The translations under genes and the position numbers were made by a program. A stretch of DNA of 64,000 nucleotides from Pseudonocardia phyllosphaerae (GTDB lineage: Bacteria > Actinomycetota > Actinomycetes > Mycobacteriales > Pseudonocardiaceae), in NCBI RefSeq assembly GCF_046546475.1, contig NZ_JBKGXS010000002.1, positions 558,001 through 622,000 of the forward strand, written 5' to 3'. This document shows, piece by piece, positions 8,242 to 15,195 of the stretch (position 1 is the stretch's first letter; every line of letters begins with the position of its first letter). The notes beneath the pieces were generated by a model that was given only the letters and a program-made list of their open reading frames with translations, was not told the DNA's origin and did no database searches.

Positions 8242-10575
8242 ATGCCGCCGGTCAGGTCGTTCTGGGACGCCGTCGAGGACCGCCTCGCCCGTGACGGTGC
8301 CGACGCCCGCCTGGTCGCCGGTCCCGGCGTCGGGCTGCCGGACGGCGTCACCCCCGGTGCGCTGGCCCGGGTGCTCGGCCTGGAGGCGCACCACCTGCGC
8401 CGCGCCGACCTCGCCGGACGCCCGGGGCTGCTCGCTCAGCAGGTCCTGACCAGGGCGAACGCCACCGGCGACGAGGTGCTGGCCCGGGCCGCGCGGGCGG
8501 CGCTCGACGCCGGCGGGCACCTCGCGCTGACCGCGCGGTGGCGCACCCGCCCGCCGTCGCCGGCGCTGCTGGGCACCCTCGACGGGCACGGGTCGGCGCC
8601 CGTGGTCGACCTCGCGTTCGAGCCGGGCGGGCTGCTGCTCGCCGTCGACGCCGACGGCGCCGCGCTGGCCTGGGACCCGGCCGAGGGCTTCGCCGTGGCT
8701 CCGGAGCCGTTCGCCGCGGACGCGCCCGTGCGCCGGGTCGCGGTGTCCGGGGACGGCGGGCTGCTCGCCGTCGCCGGGGCGGCCGGGGTGCGGGTGCTGA
8801 CCGAGCACGGCCGGGAGGCGCTGGCGCTGCCCGGTGTCGGCACCGGGCACCTGGTCGCGATGCAGTTCCTGACGACGGCGGCCGGCTCGACCCGGCTGGT
8901 CGTCGCGACCGGGGCCGACGCCGGGTCCAACGGCACGGTGACCGTGCACGACGTCGTCGGGACCGGTGCGCCCGTGCCGCTGCCGCACCCGCTGCCGGTG
9001 GTCGCGCTCGGCACCGCCGCGGGCACCGTGGTCACCGCGGACCTGGCCGGGACACTCCGTGTCTGGGACGCCGCGTCCGGTACCCGGCGGCAGATCGTCG
9101 GCGGCTCGGCCTGCGGGGTCGCGGTCGCCGGGCGGTCGGTGCTGGTCACCACCGACGACGGCTCCGTGCTGCGGTACCCGGTGATCACCGGGCCGTGCGG
9201 GGACGGGCTGGGCACCCCGGAGACCCTCACCGAGGACGGCTCCGTCCCGACCGCCGTCGCCGCGGCCGGGGGCGACGCGCTGCTGGTCGCCCGCGCCGGG
9301 AGCGCCCGGGTCGACGTCGTCGGCGCGGCCACGCCGGGGGCGGCCCGCTCGCTGACCGGGCACCGCGCGCCGGTCCGCGCACTCGCCACCACCCCCGACG
9401 GCCGCCTCGCCGCCACCGGCGACGACCGCGGCCGCATCCTGCTCTGGGACCTGACCGCCACCGGCCCCGAGGTCCCCGGGCCCGCCGCCGGCACCCAGGG
9501 CCCCCGGCCCGGAATCGACACCGCCGCGACCGGCCCGGTCACCGCGCTCACCGTCGCCGACGACCTGGTAGTCGCGGTCACCGAAGGCGGCGAGCGGTGC
9601 GCCTACGACCTCGCCACCGGCGAGGGCCGCTGGACCCGCGACGACGAGCTCCCCGCCGCGCTGTGGGCCGACCCGTCCGGGCGTGCGCTGTTCGCCGCCG
9701 ACGGCGCCTCGGTGCGGGTCGCGCACGCGGGCAGCGGCGGCACCACCGGGACGACGACCGCGCCGGGCACCGTCCTCGGCGGGTGCGGCGCGCTGATGGT
9801 CACCTGCGACGGCACCGCAGGCACGGTCGCCGTCGCCGACGCCCGCTCCGGGCGCGTGTTCCGCTCCGTCGCGCTCCCCGGCGCAGCGGGTGTCCCCGAG
9901 CGCGCCGCGGTCACCCCCGGCGGCACGACCGTCGTCCTCGCCGCCGCGGCCGCGCTCACGCTGTGGCGCCCCGCCGAGGGACGGCTGGTCACCGCGCCGC
10001 TCCCGGCCGAGGTCACCGCGCTGGCCCTCGACGACGAGGGCCAGCACCTGCTCACCACCGACACCGCCGGTGACGTCCGGATCTGGACACTCGACGCGTC
10101 CGGCCCGGCCCCGGAGCTGCCGGTCGTCGCGGCCGTCGACCATCCGGACGCGCTGCGCCGGCCGCGGACCCTGCCGATCCCCGCGCAGGGCGGGCAGGTC
10201 CGCGAGCAGCCGCCCGCCCCGGCCGTCGGGCTGCCCGGGCACCGCGCGGTGACCGGCGGCGCCGACGGCACGGTCCGGGTGTGGGACCTGGCCGCGGCCG
10301 TTCCGCTGGCCCGGGTCCCGCTCGACGGCCCGGTGACCGCGCTGGCCGCGTCCGCGGACCGGGTCGTCGCCGGGGACGCCTCCGGCGAGGTGCACGTGCT
10401 CGACCTGGTGCAGGGCGTGCCGGACATCCCCGCGCCCCGGGCCGGGACCGGGCCCGCGGACGAGCCGCCGGCGGCGGACGCGGCGAACTCCGGCGGGCCC
10501 GGCACCGAGGCAGGGGCCGACGAGGCGACCAGGGTGCGCCCGTCCCGCCTGCGCCGCCTCTTCCGCCGCGGCTGA
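8242..10575 (+). CDS. WD40 repeat beta-propeller protein
   Basis: This 777-residue protein is built almost entirely of degenerate WD40 blades. Clear repeats include GHRAPVRALATTPDG with LLWDL near residue 375-415, GDVRIWTLD near 615, and GADGTVRVWDLA near 675. The first 110 residues are a helical, repeat-free domain starting MPPVRSFWDAVEDRLARDG. The C-terminus is a low-complexity tail ending in an Arg-rich segment. There is no kinase, NTPase or membrane domain, so it probably acts as a soluble scaffold; the partner is unknown. ATG 8242 is preferred over upstream ATG 8200 because GGGAGGGA lies just before it. It converges with the acyl-CoA ligase gene, with 4 bases between stops. Confidence 0.8.
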   Translation: MPPVRSFWDAVEDRLARDGADARLVAGPGVGLPDGVTPGALARVLGLEAHHLRRADLAGRPGLLAQQVLTRANATGDEVLARAARAALDAGGHLALTARWRTRPPSPALLGTLDGHGSAPVVDLAFEPGGLLLAVDADGAALAWDPAEGFAVAPEPFAADAPVRRVAVSGDGGLLAVAGAAGVRVLTEHGREALALPGVGTGHLVAMQFLTTAAGSTRLVVATGADAGSNGTVTVHDVVGTGAPVPLPHPLPVVALGTAAGTVVTADLAGTLRVWDAASGTRRQIVGGSACGVAVAGRSVLVTTDDGSVLRYPVITGPCGDGLGTPETLTEDGSVPTAVAAAGGDALLVARAGSARVDVVGAATPGAARSLTGHRAPVRALATTPDGRLAATGDDRGRILLWDLTATGPEVPGPAAGTQGPRPGIDTAATGPVTALTVADDLVVAVTEGGERCAYDLATGEGRWTRDDELPAALWADPSGRALFAADGASVRVAHAGSGGTTGTTTAPGTVLGGCGALMVTCDGTAGTVAVADARSGRVFRSVALPGAAGVPERAAVTPGGTTVVLAAAAALTLWRPAEGRLVTAPLPAEVTALALDDEGQHLLTTDTAGDVRIWTLDASGPAPELPVVAAVDHPDALRRPRTLPIPAQGGQVREQPPAPAVGLPGHRAVTGGADGTVRVWDLAAAVPLARVPLDGPVTALAASADRVVAGDASGEVHVLDLVQGVPDIPAPRAGTGPADEPPAADAANSGGPGTEAGADEATRVRPSRLRRLFRRG

Positions 10576-10579
10576 GGCC

Positions 10580-12205
10580 TCAGGCGCTCCCGTACCCGGC
10601 GAACTTCTCGCGGAGCGTCTTCTTCGAGAACTTCCCGACCGAGGTCTTGGGCACCTCGTCGATGAACTCGACGGCCTCGGGCAGCCACCACTTCGCGACC
10701 CGGCCGGCGAGGAACTCGATCAGCTCGTCGGCGGTGACGGTCGCGCCGTCCTCGACGACGACGCAGGCCAGCGGGCGCTCCACCCACCGTTCGTGCGGGA
10801 TCGCGATCACCGCGGCCTCGGCGACGGCCGGGTGGGCCATGATCTCGTTCTCCAGCTCCACCGAGCTGATCCACTCACCGCCGGACTTCACCAGGTCCTT
10901 GGTGCGGTCGACGAGCTTGACGTAGCCGTGCTCGTCGACGACGGCGACGTCGCCGGTGGCCAGCCAGCCGTCGTCGGTGAAGGCCTTCCCCTCACCCTCG
11001 CCGCGGTAGTACTCCGCGGCGATCCACGGGCCCGCGACCTGCACCTCGCCGGTGGCGACACCGTCCCACGGCTGCTCCTCGCCGGTGTCCGGGTCGACGA
11101 TGCGCAGGTCGACCAGCGGGACGGGGGCGCCCTGCAGCGCACGGATCGTCGCCTTCCCGTCGTCGTCGAGATCGTCGTGCACGCCGCGCAGCGCACCGAA
11201 GGTCGCCAGCGGCGAGGTCTCGGTCATTCCCCAGGCCTGCAGGATCGGGACGCCGATCGCCTCGCGGAAGCCCTCCGACAGCGACTTCGGCACCGCCGAC
11301 CCGCCGCAGAGCAGCGCCCGGATCGAGCTCAGGTCGTAGTCGCCCGTCTTGGGCAGCATGCCCATCCAGATCGTCGGGACACCGGCGGCGACGGTGACGT
11401 CGTAGGACTGGATCAGGCGCAGCAGCGCGTCCGGGCTCATGTCCGGGCCGGGCAGCACCAGCGACGTGCCTGCCATCAGGCAGCCGTAGGGCAGACCCCA
11501 GGCGTTGGCGTGGAACATCGGCACGACCGGCAGCACGACGTCGCGTTCCACCAGCCCGACGCCGTCGGCGAACAGGGTGCACAGCGAGTGCAGCACCGTG
11601 GACCGGTGGCTGTAGACCACGCCCTTCGGGTTGCCGGTGGTCCCGGACGTGTAGCACATGGCCGCCGCGGTGTTCTCGTCGTCGACGACGAACCGGCCCT
11701 GGTACGGCTCGGCGGCGGCGAGCAGCTCCTCGTAGTCGCGGATCCGCGGGTCGTCGGGGATGTCCACGGGCGCGCCGTCGTCGATGACGACGACCGTGCG
11801 GACCGTCTCCAGCCGGTCGACGTTCGGCCAGAACAGCCCCAGCAGGGACCGGTCGACGAACACGACCTCGTCCTCGGCGTGGTTGGCGACGTAGACGAGC
11901 TGGTCGGGGAACAGCCGCAGGTTCAGCGTGTGCAGCACCCGTCCGGTGCACGGCACCGCGAGGTAGAGCTCCAGGTGCCGCGCGGTGTTCCAGCAGAACG
12001 TGCCGACCCGCGCGTCGGCGGACAGGCCCAGGGTGTCGAGCACCGTCGCGAGCCGGCGGGTGCGGGCGGCCCAGTCCGCGACCGTCGTGGTCTCGACGGT
12101 CCCGGCCGGGGTCGCCGTGTGGATCTCCTTCTGCCCGAACAGCTGCTCGGCGCGGTGGAACACGTTCGGCAGGGTGAGCGGGCGGTCCTGCATCAGTCCG
12201 AGCAT
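10580..12205 (-). CDS. Fatty acid--CoA ligase (AMP-forming)
   Basis: This is a 541-residue ANL-superfamily enzyme that activates a carboxylic acid to acyl-AMP and then acyl-CoA. The visible signatures are the P-loop-like YTSGTTGNPKGV near residue 188, GWGMTE-type AWGMTETSP near 325, the adenylate motif ATGDVAVVDEHGY near 425, the hinge VDRTKDLVKSGGEWIS near 440, and a C-terminal catalytic Lys in KTSVGKFSKK. This architecture matches medium/long-chain FadD/AlkK-type ligases. The start ATG 12205 has GGGAG upstream. It is a single gene; substrate chain length cannot be told. A 396-base gene-free region lies upstream. Confidence 0.92.
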   Translation of the reverse strand: MLGLMQDRPLTLPNVFHRAEQLFGQKEIHTATPAGTVETTTVADWAARTRRLATVLDTLGLSADARVGTFCWNTARHLELYLAVPCTGRVLHTLNLRLFPDQLVYVANHAEDEVVFVDRSLLGLFWPNVDRLETVRTVVVIDDGAPVDIPDDPRIRDYEELLAAAEPYQGRFVVDDENTAAAMCYTSGTTGNPKGVVYSHRSTVLHSLCTLFADGVGLVERDVVLPVVPMFHANAWGLPYGCLMAGTSLVLPGPDMSPDALLRLIQSYDVTVAAGVPTIWMGMLPKTGDYDLSSIRALLCGGSAVPKSLSEGFREAIGVPILQAWGMTETSPLATFGALRGVHDDLDDDGKATIRALQGAPVPLVDLRIVDPDTGEEQPWDGVATGEVQVAGPWIAAEYYRGEGEGKAFTDDGWLATGDVAVVDEHGYVKLVDRTKDLVKSGGEWISSVELENEIMAHPAVAEAAVIAIPHERWVERPLACVVVEDGATVTADELIEFLAGRVAKWWLPEAVEFIDEVPKTSVGKFSKKTLREKFAGYGSA

Positions 12206-12601
12206 CGTTGCTCCCGGTTCGGGGCCGGCCGTCGCGGGCCGGTCGGGGACGGCGTGACGACGCCACCGTAACGGAGATTATGTTCCGGGCGAACCATTCG
12301 TCGCCCGGCGGCGGGGACCGGATCCCCGGGACGAAACCGCCACCCGCTGTCGGACACGGCGACGGCCTGTCTTAACGTTCGAGTGTGGGCGTGCGGGCCC
12401 GGAGCCCGCTGCGCCTCCCTTGAGGGTCCAGCCACCGGCCCACGTCCCCGGCCTCGTGACGGGGACCGTTCCCCGCGCAGACAGTTCAAGCCGCGCAGAC
12501 AGTTCAAGCGCTGCCGGGGCCCGGCGGACGAACCCGGGACGGCGCCACGTTCCGTGGTCCTCCCCCGCTCCGTCGTGCGCCCCGGCCAGGCGGAGGTCGA
12601 G
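12206..12601. other. Gene-free divergent region between acyl-CoA ligase and ANTAR regulator
   Basis: This 396-base stretch separates two divergent genes and must hold both promoters. The part near 12270-12380 is less G+C-rich (for example ACGGAGATTATGTTCC at 12271-12286). The part near 12470-12510 contains an exact 18-bp tandem duplication described separately. No open reading frame with a convincing start and codon usage is seen. Confidence 0.6.
12473..12508 (+). repeat. Exact 18-bp tandem duplication in the leader of the ANTAR gene
   Basis: The unit CCGCGCAGACAGTTCAAG occurs twice in direct succession (12473-12490 and 12491-12508) about 95 bases before the start of the PAS-ANTAR gene. It is non-coding as far as can be seen. 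Confidence 0.85.
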
Positions 12602-13309
12602 ATGCTTTCCGGATCATCGGACGCGCACCGCATCCTGCGGGCCTGCCGCGCCGATCCGGCGTTCCGTGCCACGCGGTCGCCCTACCTCCTCATCGACCCG
12701 GACCTGCGGATCGCCGGGGCCAACCCCGCGTTCGGCTACGCCGTGCTGCGCGATCCCGACACGCTGGTCGACCAGCAGCTGTTCGAGGCGTTCCCCGCCC
12801 CTCCGCACCAGCCGGACGCCGCGGGCCGGGAGCTGGTCGCGGCCTCGATCGAGCGGGTCCTGCGCGAGGGGCGCCGCGACCGCCTCCCGGTGCTGCGCTA
12901 CGACATCCCGGCCCCGGACGGCGACGGGTTCCTGGAGCGGATGTGGCTGGTCGTCAACTCCCCGGTCGACGACGGCCGCGGGCAGGTGGTCGGCGTGCTC
13001 AACCACGTCGAGGACGTCACCGCTCTGCTCGGCACGTCCGGAACGGACGGTCCGGGGACGGTCGCCGGCCAGGCCTGCAGCGCCCTGCTGCACTCCCTGG
13101 AGGCCGAGAACCGGACACTGCGCGACCGCTTCGCCCGGCACGTGACGATCGAGCAGGCCAAGGGCGTACTGATGGCCCGCCGCGGCTGCGACGCCGACGA
13201 AGCGTTCACCTTGCTGCGCAAGCTTTCGCACGAGACGAACAAGAAGGTGCACGTCGTCGCGGAGGCACTGCTCGCCGGCGCGGCCTCCGATCCGGACAGG
13301 CCGTCCTGA
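12602..13309 (+). CDS. PAS and ANTAR domain regulator
   Basis: This 235-residue protein has an N-terminal PAS sensor (about 20-145, including SPYLLIDPDLRIAGANPAF and a conserved NHVEDVTAL end), a short helical linker, and a C-terminal ANTAR domain (about 165-225). The ANTAR signature residues are present: IEQAKGVLMARRGCDADEAF, then LLRKLSHETNKKVHVVAE. ANTAR domains bind paired RNA hexaloop hairpins and act as transcription antiterminators. The ATG at 12602 follows AGGCGGAGG. PAS-ANTAR proteins of actinomycetes usually respond to redox or small-molecule signals; the ligand here is unknown. Its upstream leader is long and contains a tandem duplication, so autoregulation through RNA structure is possible. 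Confidence 0.9.
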   Translation: MLSGSSDAHRILRACRADPAFRATRSPYLLIDPDLRIAGANPAFGYAVLRDPDTLVDQQLFEAFPAPPHQPDAAGRELVAASIERVLREGRRDRLPVLRYDIPAPDGDGFLERMWLVVNSPVDDGRGQVVGVLNHVEDVTALLGTSGTDGPGTVAGQACSALLHSLEAENRTLRDRFARHVTIEQAKGVLMARRGCDADEAFTLLRKLSHETNKKVHVVAEALLAGAASDPDRPS

Positions 13310-13409
13310 GCTGTCGCCGAGCGGTCGATCTACGCGCCGTGTCGTGCTGCCGTCCGTGACCGACTGCGGCACGATGCGTGACGACCGACGTCGATCATCG
13401 GAGGCGACA

Positions 13410-14687
13410 TTGGCACACACACGCGCGATCGAGGACGGTTCGCCCGCCGGAACGCTGACGGGCCGCTACCTCATCACCCTGGGAGACGACCTCCTGGGTG
13501 ACGACCACGCCGCGGCCCGCAGCACCATCCAGGAGCTCACCGGGATCTCGAGCGTCACCACGCTCGACGACCTCACCGGCTCCTCGGACGCCTCGGCCCG
13601 CCCCAACTTCTTCGGCCGGCTCGGCATCGCCATCGCCGAGCTGGACGACACCCAGCTGCAGACCGCCCGCGACGACCAGCGGATCGTGTCCGTCGAGCCG
13701 GAGCGGATCCTGCGGACCCTCGACGGCGGGCTGTCCGCCGACTACCTGAAGGGCTTCGCCGCCGCGGCGAACTTCCTCAGCGGGGAGGCAGCCGCAGCGG
13801 TCGAGGCGGCGGCACCGCCGTCGGCGCAGTTCGCCGACGACGACAAGCTGACCTGGGGCCTGCAGGCCACCGGCGTCGGCAACTCGCCGCAGACCGGCGC
13901 CGGGGTCACGCTCTGCGTCCTCGACACCGGTCTCGACCTGCAGCACCCCGACTTCGCCGGACGGCAGATCGAGTCCCGTTCGTTCGTCCCGGGCGAGCAG
14001 GTGCAGGACGGCCAGGGCCACGGCACGCACACCGCGGGCACCTCCGGCGGTACCGCCACCCCGAGCTCCGGACGCCGCTACGGCATCGCGTCGCAGGCGA
14101 AGCTGCTGATCGGCAAGGTGCTGAGCGACCAGGGCTCCGGTTCGGACGCCCAGATCCTCGAGGGCATCGAGTGGGCGATCAGCAGCGGCGCGCAGGTCGT
14201 GTCGATGTCGCTGGGCGCCGACCTCAACGAGGTCTCCGCCGCCTACGAGAACGCCGGGCGCCGCGCGCTCGACGCCGGCACCCTGATCATCGCCGCGGCG
14301 GGCAACAACGCCAAGCGCTCCCAGGGCAACGTGGGCTTCGTCGGGGTCCCCGCGAACAGCCCGTCGGTCATGGCCGTCGCCGCCGTGGACTCGGCGCTGG
14401 CGATCGCCGACTTCTCCGCGGCCAGCTCCCAGGTCGAGGGCGGGCAGATCGACATCGCCGGGCCCGGCGTGGACGTGTACTCGTCCTGGCCGATGCCCGA
14501 GCGCACCAAGACGATCTCGGGTACGTCGATGGCGACCCCGCACGTCTCGGGCATCGCGGCGCTGTGGTCGGAGAAGACCGGGGCGAAGGGCCGCGACCTG
14601 TGGACCCAGCTGGTCCAGGCCGCGCAGCGCCTGCCGCTCCCCTCGGGCGACGTCGGTGCCGGCCTGGTCAAGGCGCCGGAGAACTGA
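13410..14687 (+). CDS. S8 family (subtilisin-like) serine peptidase without signal peptide
   Basis: A TTG start at 13410 sits 5 bases after a perfect GGAGG. The 425-residue product has an I9-like propeptide region (about 15-100), a linker, and a subtilase domain with the full catalytic set: Asp172 in VLDTGLD, His204 in GHGTHTAG, oxyanion Asn near 299 in AAAGNN, and Ser373 in GTSMATPHVSG. No signal peptide or membrane segment is visible, so it is either cytoplasmic or exported by a non-Sec route. The next gene starts 1 base after its stop and encodes a 76-residue I9-like protein, implying tight cotranslation. A perfect palindromic terminator closes the pair. The substrate is unknown. Confidence 0.9.
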   Translation: MAHTRAIEDGSPAGTLTGRYLITLGDDLLGDDHAAARSTIQELTGISSVTTLDDLTGSSDASARPNFFGRLGIAIAELDDTQLQTARDDQRIVSVEPERILRTLDGGLSADYLKGFAAAANFLSGEAAAAVEAAAPPSAQFADDDKLTWGLQATGVGNSPQTGAGVTLCVLDTGLDLQHPDFAGRQIESRSFVPGEQVQDGQGHGTHTAGTSGGTATPSSGRRYGIASQAKLLIGKVLSDQGSGSDAQILEGIEWAISSGAQVVSMSLGADLNEVSAAYENAGRRALDAGTLIIAAAGNNAKRSQGNVGFVGVPANSPSVMAVAAVDSALAIADFSAASSQVEGGQIDIAGPGVDVYSSWPMPERTKTISGTSMATPHVSGIAALWSEKTGAKGRDLWTQLVQAAQRLPLPSGDVGAGLVKAPEN

Positions 14688-14688
14688 G

Positions 14689-14919
14689 ATGTCCGACGAG
14701 CGGGTGCTGGTCACCGTCGCCGACGGCGAGAAGATCGACGACGTCGTCGCCCGGCTGCGTGACGCCGGTGTGACGGTGGAGAAGGTGCTGTCCGGGGCCG
14801 GGGTGATCGTCGGGACGATCGCCCCCGGGATCCGCAGCACGATCGAGTCGCTGTCCGGGGTCGCCGGGATCGAGCAGGACCGCGAGGTCCGCCTCGACCC
14901 ACCCGACGGCCCGCAGTAG
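14689..14919 (+). CDS. Stand-alone I9-like mini-protein paired with the subtilase
   Basis: This is a 76-residue acidic protein beginning MSDERVLVTVADGEKIDD. Its alternating strand-helix pattern (VLVTV, helix, VTVEKVL, GVIVGTI, helix, GIEQDREVRL) resembles the ferredoxin-like fold of subtilisin propeptides (inhibitor I9), including a terminal V/I-x-x-x-D-R-E-V segment similar to the end of propeptides. Independent I9 proteins are known as intramolecular-chaperone-like inhibitors of subtilases. It starts one base after the upstream peptidase stop, so stoichiometric expression is likely. Similar short proteins are sometimes annotated as aldolases, but nothing here supports that. The inhibitor role is inference from fold pattern and context. 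Confidence 0.65.
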   Translation: MSDERVLVTVADGEKIDDVVARLRDAGVTVEKVLSGAGVIVGTIAPGIRSTIESLSGVAGIEQDREVRLDPPDGPQ

Positions 14920-14944
14920 CACCACCCGTTCCACCCCGTACGAC

Positions 14945-14982
14945 GACGGAGCCCCGCCGATGCGCATCGGCGGGGCTCCGTC
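14945..14982 (+). terminator. Perfect 38-bp palindrome terminating the peptidase pair
   Basis: Positions 14945-14963 are exactly complementary to 14964-14982, giving a long GC-rich hairpin with a small tetraloop, followed by TCGTTCCTCGTTCC. It starts 26 bases after the stop of the I9-like gene. The rest of 14983-15195 shows nothing recognisable. Confidence 0.85.
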
Positions 14983-15195
14983 TCGTTCCTCGTTCCGGGC
15001 GGCCCCGCCGGCTGCCACTCTCAACCGGCGGGACCTGAACCGTGCGCCGCTCCCGGGCCCGGCGACGGCATGGTCGGGGTCTACCCGGCCGGTGCCGCTC
15101 TACACCGCGTCGCCGCCGTCGATTCGCTGATGCTGATTCGCTGATGTGGACTCGGCGAGGCCCTTCCCGGCACCGGCCCCGGCACGGGACCGGTC

